Below, piece after piece: positions 17,441-27,979 of a stretch of DNA of 64,000 bases. Position numbers and translations under genes: made by a program. Positions within the stretch are counted from its first letter, which is position 1. Each line of letters opens with the position of its first letter. The notes under the pieces were generated by a model. It ran no database searches and was not told where the DNA came from. It was given only the letters and a program-made list of their open reading frames with translations. The stretch covers positions 3,410,001 through 3,474,000 of the forward strand of contig NZ_FSRM01000002.1 in the NCBI RefSeq assembly GCF_900141745.1, read 5' to 3'. Origin of the DNA: Paraburkholderia phenazinium (lineage in GTDB: Bacteria; Pseudomonadota; Gammaproteobacteria; Burkholderiales; Burkholderiaceae).

Positions 17441-18165
17441 AGATCGACGCTATTCGGAAGTATCACGATATCGCGAATGGTCACATTGCGGGGCCGAGTC
17501 AGCATGAAGAGCACCGCTTCGGCGACCTCGTTCGGCTGCATCAGGCTGCCGGAGGCGAGCGCCTCGTCCATCTTCGCCTTCGGCCAGTCGTCGAGCAATG
17601 CCGTGACGACCGGACCTGGCGCCACCGCGCCGACCCGCACGCCATGCTTCGAGAGCTGGCGCCGGGTTGTATGAACGAAGGCCTGCACCGCGAATTTGGA
17701 AGCGGTGTAGATCGGCTCCCACACTACCGGGACGATCCCCGCGATCGAACTGGTGAAGACGATATCACCCGATTTCTGCGCGACCAGATGCGGCAGCACG
17801 GCGTGCACCGAGCGGAACGCGGCATTGATGTTCAGGTTCAGCATGCGGTCCCACTCGTCGGGATTGCCGTCCTTGATTTCACCGCCGACGTAGGCGCCGG
17901 CGTTGGCGTGGAAGATATCGAGGCCGCCGGCGAGGTCAAGGATCTGCGGCAGCATTCCCGAAACCTCTGCGGGCTGAAGCAGATCGACGACTAGCGGAAA
18001 AGCGTTCGGTCCCAGTTCGGCGCAGAGTTGTGCGAGCCGGTCCTGTGCTCGATCGATCAGCACGACTTTCGCGCCTTCCGCGATGAGCGCACGCGCGCAT
18101 GCGAGGCCGATACCCGAGGCCGCACCTGTGATGGCGGCGACCTTTCCTTTGATGGATTCAGACAT
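17437..18165 (-). CDS. rbtD: ribitol 2-dehydrogenase (SDR family)
   Basis: This 242-residue classical SDR has the NAD motif TGAASGIG (13-20), HANAG (86-90), catalytic Ser139/140 and YTASK (Tyr153, Lys157). The sequence closely matches the Klebsiella ribitol dehydrogenase as I remember it, including [18 protein letters not shown] and the C-terminal [11 protein letters not shown]. It oxidises ribitol to D-ribulose with NAD+, feeding the kinase encoded directly downstream. GGAGAG before the ATG supports the start. Confidence 0.92.
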   Translation of the reverse strand: MSESIKGKVAAITGAASGIGLACARALIAEGAKVVLIDRAQDRLAQLCAELGPNAFPLVVDLLQPAEVSGMLPQILDLAGGLDIFHANAGAYVGGEIKDGNPDEWDRMLNLNINAAFRSVHAVLPHLVAQKSGDIVFTSSIAGIVPVVWEPIYTASKFAVQAFVHTTRRQLSKHGVRVGAVAPGPVVTALLDDWPKAKMDEALASGSLMQPNEVAEAVLFMLTRPRNVTIRDIVILPNSVDL

Positions 18166-18267
18166 TGATTACTCTCCGGTCCCATGCAGTTGACTGCGGT
18201 CGACCAGCGTTTGCGCTTTAGCGCATTACTCTGGTCCCGCGCAACGAAGTTACGAAATTCTCTGGAT

Positions 18268-19551
18268 TTACGCGCGGCCATGTGAAACGCGGGACTGACG
18301 CGCCAGCGAATCGACGATCACCGCAATCGCCAGCACCGCGCCAGTGATCATGAAACGCAGCGACGACGACAGATTCAGCAAGGTCAAACCACTGGCGATC
18401 GACTGGATCACAATGATCCCCAACACCGCCGAATACGCGCTGCCGCGTCCGCCGAACAGACTGGTGCCGCCGATCACCGCCGCCGCAATAGCGTTCAGAT
18501 TGACGTCGCCCGTGCCCGCCTGCTGACTGGCCGAAGCCAGCCGTGCCGCGGTCAACACGCCGCCGAGCGCGGCAAGACTCGCGCACAACACAAAAGCGCT
18601 GGTATAAATAGCGCCAACATTGATACCCGCCCGCCGCGCCGCTTCGTGATTACCACCGACCGCATGCATCGAGCGGCCCCAACGCGTCCTCTTCAGCGCA
18701 TAGTCCATGGCGACCGCTATGCCGAGAAAGAGGCCAAACATCAACGGAACGCCTCGTCCGCGGTTGAGGTAAGCCACCACGATCTCCAGCAACACCGTGA
18801 TGGCGAGCGCGCGTATGACGAGGCTACCCACCGACGGCGCCGAAAGATTCGACGCCTGACGCCGCTCCCGCGTCCGCAGCCCAAGCACCAGCATCACCGC
18901 ACCCGGTACCAAGGCAATGACGTACGAAACGACAGCGGGAATGACGATCAGTTGACCGAGGTTCACCATCGCGGTGTCGTAAGGCAGATTAATCGACCCG
19001 CTCGCACCAAGCACGTAGAGCTGCATCCCGAGTATCGCGAGCAGGCCAGCCAGCGTCGCCACAAAGCTTGGCATGCCTAACCGGTTGAGCAGCAGCGCAT
19101 ACACCGCACCCACCACCGCGCCGACGACAATGGCCGCGAGGATAGCCAGCAGCACTGGCCAGCCGTGATTGACCCACAGCATCCCGAGGAGGGCCGAGGC
19201 GAAGCCGCTCATCGAACCTACCGATAAATCGATCTGCCCCACCATCAGCACGCAAACGATGCCCAGCGAAATCACGCCGACCGTGGAGCAGTCGAACAGC
19301 AGATTGACCAGGTTATCGGCCGATAGAAACACCGGGTTCAGGCTAGTGAACACGGTCCATATGATGATCAGCCCCGCGACCACCGGCAGCGATCCGAGAT
19401 CGCCCGAACGCACCCGCTCGACGAACGCGGACACGGTGCCGCCAATCCCGCTGGCGTGCTTGACACGCACGTCGCTGCGATCGAGCAGCGTGGCAGGCTT
19501 CACCGCGCCCTGCGTGTCGGACTGTGGAGCGCCTTGCAGTTCTTTGCTCAT
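18268..19551 (-). CDS. sugar/polyol ABC transporter permease, XylH/RbsC type
   Basis: This 427-residue protein has a long cytoplasmic N-terminus and about ten or more membrane helices. Family blocks include MVGQIDLSVGSMSGFASALLG and GGNHEAARRAGINVG, with the late motif AAAVIGGTSLFGGRGS. It is longer than RbsC (about 320) and nearer to XylH. It forms the membrane channel of an importer with the ATPase and binding protein encoded upstream, presumably for ribitol. AAGGAACC precedes the ATG. About 100 non-coding bases separate it from rbtD. Confidence 0.88.
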   Translation of the reverse strand: MSKELQGAPQSDTQGAVKPATLLDRSDVRVKHASGIGGTVSAFVERVRSGDLGSLPVVAGLIIIWTVFTSLNPVFLSADNLVNLLFDCSTVGVISLGIVCVLMVGQIDLSVGSMSGFASALLGMLWVNHGWPVLLAILAAIVVGAVVGAVYALLLNRLGMPSFVATLAGLLAILGMQLYVLGASGSINLPYDTAMVNLGQLIVIPAVVSYVIALVPGAVMLVLGLRTRERRQASNLSAPSVGSLVIRALAITVLLEIVVAYLNRGRGVPLMFGLFLGIAVAMDYALKRTRWGRSMHAVGGNHEAARRAGINVGAIYTSAFVLCASLAALGGVLTAARLASASQQAGTGDVNLNAIAAAVIGGTSLFGGRGSAYSAVLGIIVIQSIASGLTLLNLSSSLRFMITGAVLAIAVIVDSLARQSRVSHGRA

Positions 19552-19565
19552 GATGGTTCCTTTGT

Positions 19566-20369
<804 letters not shown>

Positions 20370-20396
20370 GGGACGGGTACCTCATCAAAAGTAGCC

Positions 20397-20418
20397 GGAT
20401 CCGGCACGAGCCGGATCC
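20397..20418. other. perfect hairpin between binding-protein and ATPase genes
   Basis: GGATCCGGC (20397-20405), loop ACGA and GCCGGATCC (20410-20418) form a 9-bp stem without a T-run. Hairpins here often stabilise the upstream binding-protein mRNA so that it exceeds the membrane components. Confidence 0.65.
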
Positions 20419-20442
20419 CATCCAGCGTCTGCTTGCGCTGGA

Positions 20443-21501
20443 TCAGTTCGCTATACCGAGTTTCTTGCACCCGTCGGCATAGCGGTCGGTGCACAGATCC
20501 TTGGCGTTCGCGAACCCCTTGTCGACCACCTCCGCCTTGAGGTTCTTCGCCGTGATGACGGCCGGTTTGAAGAGTTGCGTCGGGGTGTTGAAGAGCGTCG
20601 TTTCACCCTTCGGCGTCTGGCCGTTCAGGAAGCCAACGGCCACCTTCGCTGCCGCTGCCGCGACGATCTCGCTCGGCTTGAGAATCGTGTTGTACTCGTC
20701 GCCTGCGATGATCAACTGCAGCCCGGCGAGCGTTGCGTCGTTGCCCGTCACCGGCGGCACCGGGTTGACGCCAGCCGCCTTGAAGGCCGCGACGGCCCCG
20801 CCGCCCGTGCCATCGTTGGCCGCCACCACGCCCACGATCTGCGAGCCGAAGCGCGTGATCTGACCGCTGACCCACTGCTGCGCCTTCGGCGGCGCCCAGT
20901 CCGGCGTGTCATATTCGGCGAGCGTCTTGTAACCGCTGCCCGCTAACCCGGCGTGGATGCCCTTCTTGATCAGCCCTGCCGCTGCGTCAGTCGGCGAACC
21001 GTTGACCTCGAGCACACCACCCTTGCTCGTCGGCACATTGGTTTCCTTCAGATGCTCGACGAGCGATTGCGCAATCGCCTTGCCGATACCTTCGTTGTCG
21101 AACGACACGTAGTAGTTGGCCGGTGTCGATGGCACCGGGCGGTCATACGCAATCACCTTGATGCCCTGCCCCTGCGCCATATGCACCAGCGAAGCGGCGG
21201 CCGTCGAATCGACTGGGTCTAGCACGATCACCTTGGCACCCTGTGCGATCACCGAGTTGAACTGTTGCTGCTGCGTCGCGACGTCGGCATTGGCGTTCTG
21301 ATAGAGCACCTTGCAGTCCGGACAGAGCTTGCTCATTTCGGCCTTGAAGCCGGGGAAATCATGTTGCTCGTAGCGAGTCGACGCCTGATCGGGCATCAGA
21401 AAGGCGACCGTGCCGCTGGGCGCGGCGAACGCCGCCGTGCTGCCGAGCATGCTCAGGGTAAGTGCGCTGGCGCCGATCAGTTTGTTAGGAAAGCTATTCA
21501 T
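20443..21501 (-). CDS. periplasmic sugar/polyol-binding protein, XylF type
   Basis: This 352-residue protein has a Sec signal peptide ending AAFAAPS (about 1-27). The mature periplasmic-binding fold is of the RbsB/XylF class: VAFLMPDQASTRYEQHDFPGF early, VIAYDRPV mid, and AANDGTGGGAVAAF. The two C-terminal Cys residues (CTDRYADGC) may form a disulfide. It is first in transcription order of the ABC genes. From context its ligand is probably ribitol or a related pentitol; D-ribulose cannot be excluded. Confidence 0.9.
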   Translation of the reverse strand: MNSFPNKLIGASALTLSMLGSTAAFAAPSGTVAFLMPDQASTRYEQHDFPGFKAEMSKLCPDCKVLYQNANADVATQQQQFNSVIAQGAKVIVLDPVDSTAAASLVHMAQGQGIKVIAYDRPVPSTPANYYVSFDNEGIGKAIAQSLVEHLKETNVPTSKGGVLEVNGSPTDAAAGLIKKGIHAGLAGSGYKTLAEYDTPDWAPPKAQQWVSGQITRFGSQIVGVVAANDGTGGGAVAAFKAAGVNPVPPVTGNDATLAGLQLIIAGDEYNTILKPSEIVAAAAAKVAVGFLNGQTPKGETTLFNTPTQLFKPAVITAKNLKAEVVDKGFANAKDLCTDRYADGCKKLGIAN

Positions 21502-21579
21502 TGAGTGTCTCCGTTTATTAGAAAAATTCCGGCGCTATTGCTGCCGTGGTGGGGCGTAAAACAGGTGCTGGCCGAACGC

Positions 21580-22536
21580 CTACGAGGCGTGCGCGGCCTC
21601 GGGCGATTCCTTGGCGCTTGCAGCGTTGAGCTGCTGATACGCGCGCCATCGCGACGGCGGCATTTCCTTTAGCAACAGGAACTGCCGGTTAAAGTTCGAG
21701 AGGTTGTTGAAACCGACCTGATAGCAGATGTCGGTGATACTCAGTTCGCCCGCCATCAGCAACTGGCACGCGAGATTGATGCGCAGCCGGTTGACGTACT
21801 GCACGAAGGTGAGGCCCGCGTGCCTGCGGAAGTATCGTGAGAAGGCGCTCACGCTCTGCCCCGCGAGTTCGGCTAGCTCTGTTTCCCGCAACTCCTGCGA
21901 CAGGTTCTTGCCAATGTAGGCAAGCACGTGATTGATATGCGTCTCGACGTACGAGGCAGGATCCGAACGATAAGCGGCGCTCGCCAGCTTGACCTGTTCG
22001 GTGCTTTGCAGAAGTACATCGAGCAACGCAACGAACAGCGTGATGCGCCGGATGCCTTGCGCGCCCAGCATCTCGCGCATGATCGGTTCGGCCGCGATGC
22101 CGGTTTTCGGCGTGAACAGGACACCCCAGCGCGAGGCGTCGAGCAAGGGCTCCACGCGCTTGAGTTCGGGGAAAGCCGCGATGGCACGCGCAGCGAATTC
22201 GGCATCGAACTGCAGGACAAGACAGCGTTCGTCCACACGCGTCTCTTGCGGCACACTGCTCACCCAGTTGTGCGGCAGGTTCGAGCCTGTCATCACGAGA
22301 TTGCCGGGCTCAAAGCTACCGATGTGATCGCCAACGAAGAATTTCCCTGTTGTCGATGTGATCAGATGAATCTCGTATTCGGGGTGGAAATGCCAGCGCA
22401 CGGTGCGATAGGGGTACCCGTGCGACCAGACCTTGAACGATTCGTCGCGCGGCACGGCGACCAGTTCCAGATCGGGCTGGGCGATATTGGCGCTGCGGGC
22501 ATCCGCGCGCGCCGTGGCACCCCGGGTGGTGTGCAT
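21580..22536 (-). CDS. AraC-family regulator of the ribitol operon
   Basis: This 318-residue protein has an N-terminal cupin (VRWHFHPEYEIHLITSTTG, about 47-65), which may bind the polyol, and a C-terminal double HTH of AraC type (from about 215; LAGQSVSAFSRYFRRHAG and ICYQVGFNNLSNFNRQF). The ATG at 22536 was chosen because AGGAGG lies eight bases upstream; a longer frame starting at 22596 lacks one. It lies upstream of, and in the same direction as, the binding-protein gene, so it is the likely activator. Confidence 0.87.
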   Translation of the reverse strand: MHTTRGATARADARSANIAQPDLELVAVPRDESFKVWSHGYPYRTVRWHFHPEYEIHLITSTTGKFFVGDHIGSFEPGNLVMTGSNLPHNWVSSVPQETRVDERCLVLQFDAEFAARAIAAFPELKRVEPLLDASRWGVLFTPKTGIAAEPIMREMLGAQGIRRITLFVALLDVLLQSTEQVKLASAAYRSDPASYVETHINHVLAYIGKNLSQELRETELAELAGQSVSAFSRYFRRHAGLTFVQYVNRLRINLACQLLMAGELSITDICYQVGFNNLSNFNRQFLLLKEMPPSRWRAYQQLNAASAKESPEAAHAS

Positions 22537-22774
22537 CTGTCTTCCTCCTGAGTCTCTTTTCAGCCAGTCCGCGTACGCTGCACCGCGCCCAGCCATGACT
22601 GAAAATTAACCCTCTTGCAGATGTTCCACCACTGAAAATCGGGCCGCTAACCGATACTTTCTTGCATTCGGGTTAGCCCGTATGACGTGACGATTTCAGG
22701 TTCCTGCTGCGCAACGCTGCAACATTGGCCAGGATAAAGAGCGGCTCGCTCATCTGAGGGACGACGCCTCCTGC

Positions 22775-24115
22775 TCAACGCACCGGCGCCGGATAGTCCT
22801 TCCACACCCATTCGAGCGCTTCGGCCAAAGTTTGTTCAACCGTGCCCTCGTCGACGTGACCGGCATTGCGGGAGAACACGAACTGGTAGTGGTAACCCTT
22901 GGCGGCGAGAACGCGCGCCATGTCCTCGTTGGCCGCGGTCCAATCATGCATACCGTCGGCAAGCGGTGCGACCGGATAAAAGAGATCCCGGTCGCCCGCT
23001 TCGAACCAATAGCGGATCGGCTTGCGCGGCGCATTCGGAATCAGTGGCGCGCCATTGGACCCGCTCGCAGGCGTCACATTGATGCCCGACACGGTCAGGT
23101 TCGACTTGACCGGGCCTGGCCACGCGCTGTGGTATTGCCACGCGCCGCCGGGAAGCGACGTGTCATGCGGCCATTGCTGGTTCACCATGGTTGGCGAATA
23201 GCCAAGCACGCGGTGATAGAGATCGGGACGAAACCACGCCATGGTGAAAGCGGCCGCGGCACTCGAGCTGATGCCCATGGTCGCGCGGCCGTCCGGATCC
23301 TTCGTCAACACCACATGCGCATTCTGTTCGACACGCGGCAACACCTCCTGCTCGACCCATTCAGCATAGGTGCCGGACACCGCGTCATATTCGCGGCCCC
23401 GTTCGGCGCCCTGCGCATCCTGTCCGCCGGCGCCTATACCGATCGCTATCATCGGCGGCAGTTTGTGCGCGTGGATGAGATTGTCCAGCACGTTGAAGAG
23501 CTTCTGCGCCTTGAAGAAGCCGTGCGGGCCGCCATCGCCGTACACGATGAAGGGCGCTGCCGTACCTGGGACGTAGTCGGCCGGCACATAGACATCGACC
23601 TCGCGACTCCAGCTGCCCGCATGGCTCGCGGGCACCAGCAGATCGGATTTGTCGCCGGGAGCAGTCGAAGCCGAATTTACCGCTGAGTTCCTGCATCCGG
23701 GCAAATCGTCACGAATCATCCCGGGCCGGTAGATGACGCTGTCTGCCGAGTCCATGATGAAAGTATGGACCGTGCCGTGAGGCACATCGGCTTGGGCAAC
23801 GATCTCTGGTGACGGCTGATGCGTCGCGCCGATGATGAAGTTGCCGTCGCTATTGACCGATGGAATCTGACCATCCGGTAATTCCTTCGCTTGCGGATAA
23901 TTCGGATTGCGTGGGTCGCGAGTGGGCGGCGTTGTCTTCAGATCCAATCCCGCCGTATCGATGAAGAAAGGCGCCTTCGGATCAGTGGTATTGGCACCGG
24001 CCGGAACCGACGCATTGGGCGGAACACAGGCGGTATCGGCGGCGATAGCCGGCACGGCAACTGCCGTCGCGAGCAGGGCCACCACGAGAACAGCATGGGC
24101 TTTGGTCATCTGCAA
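22775..24115 (-). CDS. secreted esterase, enterochelin-esterase-like fold
   Basis: This 446-residue protein has a Sec signal peptide (cleaved after IAA, about residue 25). A proline-rich N-terminal region and an alpha/beta-hydrolase of the putative esterase D/Fes class follow. The nucleophile elbow reads GISSSAAAA, where Ser at the middle of GxSxx is expected to be catalytic. GAGGQD and GHVDEG (likely catalytic His) lie around it. It would hydrolyse an ester in the periplasm or outside. It is divergent from the methyltransferase at 24306, so a relation to that cluster is possible but not shown. Confidence 0.78.
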   Translation of the reverse strand: MQMTKAHAVLVVALLATAVAVPAIAADTACVPPNASVPAGANTTDPKAPFFIDTAGLDLKTTPPTRDPRNPNYPQAKELPDGQIPSVNSDGNFIIGATHQPSPEIVAQADVPHGTVHTFIMDSADSVIYRPGMIRDDLPGCRNSAVNSASTAPGDKSDLLVPASHAGSWSREVDVYVPADYVPGTAAPFIVYGDGGPHGFFKAQKLFNVLDNLIHAHKLPPMIAIGIGAGGQDAQGAERGREYDAVSGTYAEWVEQEVLPRVEQNAHVVLTKDPDGRATMGISSSAAAAFTMAWFRPDLYHRVLGYSPTMVNQQWPHDTSLPGGAWQYHSAWPGPVKSNLTVSGINVTPASGSNGAPLIPNAPRKPIRYWFEAGDRDLFYPVAPLADGMHDWTAANEDMARVLAAKGYHYQFVFSRNAGHVDEGTVEQTLAEALEWVWKDYPAPVR

Positions 24116-24305
24116 TTTCCTCCTTCTCCGGGCAAGCCGGCCGGTTTCGACTACTACTCTACGAACCGCTGCCAGGACAGTAGTCGAAGCGAAGAGAAAA
24201 CGTCAACCACTACTTCCCGTCACGCTCGCGAGGACATCGTGACCACGCTGGATTTCGGGTACATTTACCGTTCCATCAAACCACCTCCTTGCCGCGCGAT
24301 CATCC

Positions 24306-25055
24306 ATGCAGGACTCTCCTCCTCCACTCGAGCTGTCCGGCCTCGCTCAAAGCCTGTACGCTCAGGGAACCGAAGAGCGCATTCTGTCGCGTCTGATGGA
24401 GCGGATTGCGCCGACCAACCGCTTCTGCGTCGACATCGGCGCGAGCGATGGCATGCGCAACAGCAACACCGCGCTGCTGCTGCGCGAATGCGGATGGCAA
24501 GGGCTGCTGGTCGAAGGCAGCAGCTATCGTTACGGGAAACTGAAGGCGAACTACGGCGGTGCCGAAAGCGTCCAGCTTCGTCATGAACGCGTCCAGCCGG
24601 ACAGTGTGGACAAACTGCTCGCCGACGCGGGCGTGCCCGAAGCATTCGATCTGCTGTCGATCGATATCGACGGCAACGATTACTGGGTCTGGCAAGGACT
24701 GGAAGCCTTCCGGCCGCGCATCGTGGTCGTCGAATACAATCCTTACTACGCGCCGCCCGAGCGATGGGTCATGTGCTTCAACCCGGATCACGAATGGGAC
24801 GGCTCGACCTATTACGGCGCGAGCCTGGAATCGCTGCATCATCTGGCGAAGCGCAAAGGCTACGAACTGGTGTGTTGCGACGACATGGGCAACAACGCGT
24901 TTTTCGTAAGACGCGACCTGTACCCGCTTCTCGGCATCGTCAGCAACGATCCATCCGCCCTGTTCCGGCCTGCCATGTACAAGCTGCGCTATGTCGGCCA
25001 CAACACGTTCCTGAGCGGCCATCCTTATCGCTACGGCCCGGCTGAGCAGATCTGA
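24306..25055 (+). CDS. FkbM-like SAM-dependent methyltransferase, first gene of the unusual cluster
   Basis: This 249-residue protein has the SAM-binding motif I FCVDIGASDG (40-49), acidic loop LLVEGS, and FDLLSIDIDGNDYWVW, followed by IVVVEYNP, as in FkbM-type O-methyltransferases. The stop codon at 25053-25055 is immediately followed by the ATG of the kinase gene, showing tight coupling. No strong ribosome binding site precedes the ATG at 24306, but the frame is best from there. It probably methylates a hydroxyl on a sugar or similar small molecule. Confidence 0.72.
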   Translation: MQDSPPPLELSGLAQSLYAQGTEERILSRLMERIAPTNRFCVDIGASDGMRNSNTALLLRECGWQGLLVEGSSYRYGKLKANYGGAESVQLRHERVQPDSVDKLLADAGVPEAFDLLSIDIDGNDYWVWQGLEAFRPRIVVVEYNPYYAPPERWVMCFNPDHEWDGSTYYGASLESLHHLAKRKGYELVCCDDMGNNAFFVRRDLYPLLGIVSNDPSALFRPAMYKLRYVGHNTFLSGHPYRYGPAEQI

Positions 25056-26054
25056 ATGGACCAACCGCACGCCACCTTCGCTGCGATTTGCGAGTCCTAT
25101 GCGCTAAAGCCTGGCGGCCCCGCACGCCGGATCAGCGAACGGGTCTGGCATTTGCCAACCGATCGCGGCGAGTTCGCTGTCAAGCTGTACACGATCGACC
25201 AGCAAGTGCGAGCTAACAAGGAAGGCGCCGTGCTCGCGCATCTTGCCACGACGCACGGCGATGCGCGCTTTCGCGTCCAGACCTTGCAACGTACGGCGGC
25301 CGGCGACACCACGTGGACCGGGTTTGGCGGTCACGCGATGCTGACCTGCTGGGAAGCCGGGCAATTCCGCACTTACGATACCTTCACGCCAGCCGAATGG
25401 CGCGCGCTCGGCGCGAGCCTCGCGGCCCTGCATCTGAACCTCGATCGACTGCACCTGCCGGCGCCCGATACGATCCGCGCGCGCCTCGCCGCCATCGATG
25501 CCGACGACATGCGCTGCAGCCTGCTCGAAGCACTCGAACACACGCCACCGGAGGGCGACCGCGCATTGTTGCGCACGTATGTCGATGCGTGCCTGCGCAT
25601 GCTCGACGAACACTACCCCGGCAGCATCGACGCCTTTCCCGCCGGCGACGCGCAGCATCCGATCCACAACGACTACAACCAGTTCAACTATCTGTTCGAC
25701 GGCGCCCTGCCGCCGGTCATCCTCGACTGGGAGGCGACGATCGGCGCGCCGCGCGAATTCGAAGTCGTACGGTGTCTTAATCATCTCCCGCTGGAAGCGC
25801 CGGACATGGCCGCGGCGTTCGTGAGCGCCTATCTGCAGGTCCGGCCGCTGCATCCCGAGAGGATCGCGTGGGCAGTCGATGCCGCGTGTCTGCAGCACGC
25901 GCTCAAGCGTTGGGTATTGCAAGGCTGGCTGAACGATCCGCCGCGCTTCGCATCGCATCTGCAAGGCGCCATGAAAATGGTGTCGGCGATGCTCGGCGCG
26001 CGCGGCCGGCTGATCGATTTCTTTTCCCGTTGTCTGGATGCAGGAAGCCTATGA
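25056..26054 (+). CDS. APH/choline-kinase-fold phosphotransferase 1
   Basis: This 332-residue protein has the kinase-like catalytic loop HNDYNQFN (His204, Asp206, Asn211), the metal-binding Asp in VILDWEATIG, and an N-lobe Lys in FAVKLY (Lys43). The fold covers aminoglycoside phosphotransferases, homoserine kinase and other small-molecule hydroxyl kinases. In this setting it may phosphorylate a biosynthetic intermediate or inactivate the product. It shares ATGA with the radical SAM gene (26051-26054). Confidence 0.8.
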   Translation: MDQPHATFAAICESYALKPGGPARRISERVWHLPTDRGEFAVKLYTIDQQVRANKEGAVLAHLATTHGDARFRVQTLQRTAAGDTTWTGFGGHAMLTCWEAGQFRTYDTFTPAEWRALGASLAALHLNLDRLHLPAPDTIRARLAAIDADDMRCSLLEALEHTPPEGDRALLRTYVDACLRMLDEHYPGSIDAFPAGDAQHPIHNDYNQFNYLFDGALPPVILDWEATIGAPREFEVVRCLNHLPLEAPDMAAAFVSAYLQVRPLHPERIAWAVDAACLQHALKRWVLQGWLNDPPRFASHLQGAMKMVSAMLGARGRLIDFFSRCLDAGSL

Positions 26055-26923
26055 CCCTGAATGCTCCCGCGAGCACGACACCATCTTGTGGCCGCACGCA
26101 TGTCTTTCCGCCGCCGATGGACCGCCACTATCGCGTGTCAGATGGACGCGTGCAGACGCGTTCGCTCGAAGCGCATATCGTCGATCACTGCAATCTGACG
26201 TGCGCGGAATGCTGTTCGCTGTCGCCGCTGTTGCCTGCGTGGTACGCCACGCCCGATTCGGTCGCCGGCGATCTGCGCAAGGCCGTCAAGGTGCTGAATC
26301 CTGCCATCTTCAAGCTGGTCGGCGGCGAACCGTTGCTGCATCCGCAGCTCGTCGACGTCATCCGCAGCGTGCGCGACACCGGCATCGCACCGGTCATTTC
26401 CATCACGACCAACGGCCTGAAACTCGGCGACATGACCGACGAGTTCTGGCAAGCGGTCGACGCGTTGACGATCTCGCGCTATCCGAAGCCGCAGCTCGCG
26501 CCCGATCTGATCGCGCACATCGAAGCCCAGGCGGCACGCTTCGCCGTGCGCCTGAACTGGAAGGTGCAGGACGCGTTCTCGACGATGAACCGGACGCAGC
26601 CATGCGACGACCTCGCCGAGGCGCAGCGCATCTATCAGGACTGCTGGATTCGCGAACGATGCCACATGATCCGCGACGGCATGTTCTACACCTGCACGCG
26701 TCCGGCGCATTTTCAGACCTTGTATCAGGGCGATCGCGACTTCCGCTCCGACGGTTTGCCGCTACAGGACGCCGCCGGCATGCTCGATGCGCTGCTCGCG
26801 TATCTGCAACGCGAGACACCGCTCGAAGCCTGTCTGCATTGCCACGGCGGCAGTGCACCACAAGCGCCGCACCGGATCATGCGGCGCATCGAAGTGGACG
26901 CGTTGAAGGCGCGCTATCCATGA
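26051..26923 (+). CDS. radical SAM enzyme
   Basis: This 290-residue protein has the canonical cluster motif CxxxCxxC at Cys47, Cys51 and Cys54 (DHCNLTCAEC), then the GGEP motif (KLVGGEPLLHP) and a TTNG strand. The C-terminal third has additional cysteines (DCWIRERCHM, YTCTRP, CLHCHGG) that could hold an auxiliary Fe-S cluster, as in SPASM-like enzymes. Its reaction is unknown. The ATG at 26051 overlaps the previous stop, and its own stop overlaps the next ATG at 26920. Confidence 0.85.
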   Translation: MTLNAPASTTPSCGRTHVFPPPMDRHYRVSDGRVQTRSLEAHIVDHCNLTCAECCSLSPLLPAWYATPDSVAGDLRKAVKVLNPAIFKLVGGEPLLHPQLVDVIRSVRDTGIAPVISITTNGLKLGDMTDEFWQAVDALTISRYPKPQLAPDLIAHIEAQAARFAVRLNWKVQDAFSTMNRTQPCDDLAEAQRIYQDCWIRERCHMIRDGMFYTCTRPAHFQTLYQGDRDFRSDGLPLQDAAGMLDALLAYLQRETPLEACLHCHGGSAPQAPHRIMRRIEVDALKARYP

Positions 26924-27972
26924 TCGCCGGCACGCGAGATCTGTTCGGCTTCCAGCGCCTCGTCTACCATCCGCGCAGCGGCACGTGGGCGGGCAGCATC
27001 CGCGAACTGCTCCAGACGTCTGGACATGCCGCGGGCGAACCCGACGTGGCCGCCATCGCCGGCTATCTGAGCGGCGAGCGTCTCGTCGGACGCACCGTGT
27101 TGCGCGACGTGCTGGCCGTGCCGCCCGGTCACGCATTGATCGAGTCGCCACTCGGCCTCGAAGTGCGCGAGGCGCCCGGTCAGCCGACATCCGGCAATCT
27201 GGAGACGCTGTTGCGCGATTCGCTGCAACGTGCGCTCGATAGCGGCAAACGCGTTGCGCTCGCCTTGAGCGGCGGACTGGATTCCGCGCTCCTGCTAGCG
27301 CTGCTGCGCGAACTCGGCGCGCAGCAGCGCGTGAAGTCGTACATTCTGGCAACCGGCATGCCCGACTACTGCGAGGAGGATCCCGCGCTCGAACTGGCGA
27401 CGCAGATGCAGGCCAACGTGAAGGTCGTACGCTTCGGCGAGTCCGACTTCGTGGCGGCGCTGCCGCGCACCACGCACACCGTCGAGGAACCGATGTTCAA
27501 CCTCCACCCGGTCGCCAAACGGCTGCTTGCTGAAGCGATGGCCGAGGACGGCATCGAACTGGCCATTTCCGGCGACGGCGCGGACCAGGTGCTGCGCCGC
27601 GATCAGTCCGCCAACTATCTGCCGTTATGCAACGCATTGTTCGATGCCGCCTCCGTGCGACTCTATCCGCCATTCGTGGACCTTGGCGTCGTCATGCATC
27701 TGACCAGCATCGCACCCGATCCGGACAAGCAATGTCTGCGCGAGCTCGGCGCACGGTTGAATCTGCCCGACCGGCTGGTTCGCGGTCCCAAGCGAGGGCG
27801 GCTGGCGCCTGCGATGGACCTTGGCGCGTTGCTCGACCGCGGGCGCATCCGCGCGCTGGCCTCATCGCTTGATCTGCCTGCTCCTACGCTCCAGACGGAC
27901 ACCGAACGTGTGCTGTGGACGACCTTGACACTCACCCTCGATCACCTGGGCGCGACCACTCGCCCGCAATGA
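26920..27972 (+). CDS. asparagine-synthetase-like amide/lactam-forming enzyme
   Basis: This 350-residue protein has the PP-loop ATPase motif ALSGGLDSA (SGGLDS at 117-122) and the downstream ISGDGADQVLRRD in place of the GEGADE of asparagine synthetase. The first 110 residues are too short for an intact N-terminal glutaminase and have no Cys2. It therefore resembles beta-lactam synthetase or lasso-cyclase-type enzymes that activate a carboxylate by adenylation. The substrate is unknown. It overlaps radical SAM by 4 bases and is 7 bases before the glycosyltransferase. Confidence 0.82.
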   Translation: MIAGTRDLFGFQRLVYHPRSGTWAGSIRELLQTSGHAAGEPDVAAIAGYLSGERLVGRTVLRDVLAVPPGHALIESPLGLEVREAPGQPTSGNLETLLRDSLQRALDSGKRVALALSGGLDSALLLALLRELGAQQRVKSYILATGMPDYCEEDPALELATQMQANVKVVRFGESDFVAALPRTTHTVEEPMFNLHPVAKRLLAEAMAEDGIELAISGDGADQVLRRDQSANYLPLCNALFDAASVRLYPPFVDLGVVMHLTSIAPDPDKQCLRELGARLNLPDRLVRGPKRGRLAPAMDLGALLDRGRIRALASSLDLPAPTLQTDTERVLWTTLTLTLDHLGATTRPQ

Positions 27973-27979
27973 AACGACC

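Noticed and set aside
26038..26919. N-terminal extension of the AS-like gene
   Set aside because: The frame is open, but the sequence overlaps the radical SAM gene and has no glutaminase motif; ATG 26920 overlaps the previous stop as elsewhere in the operon.
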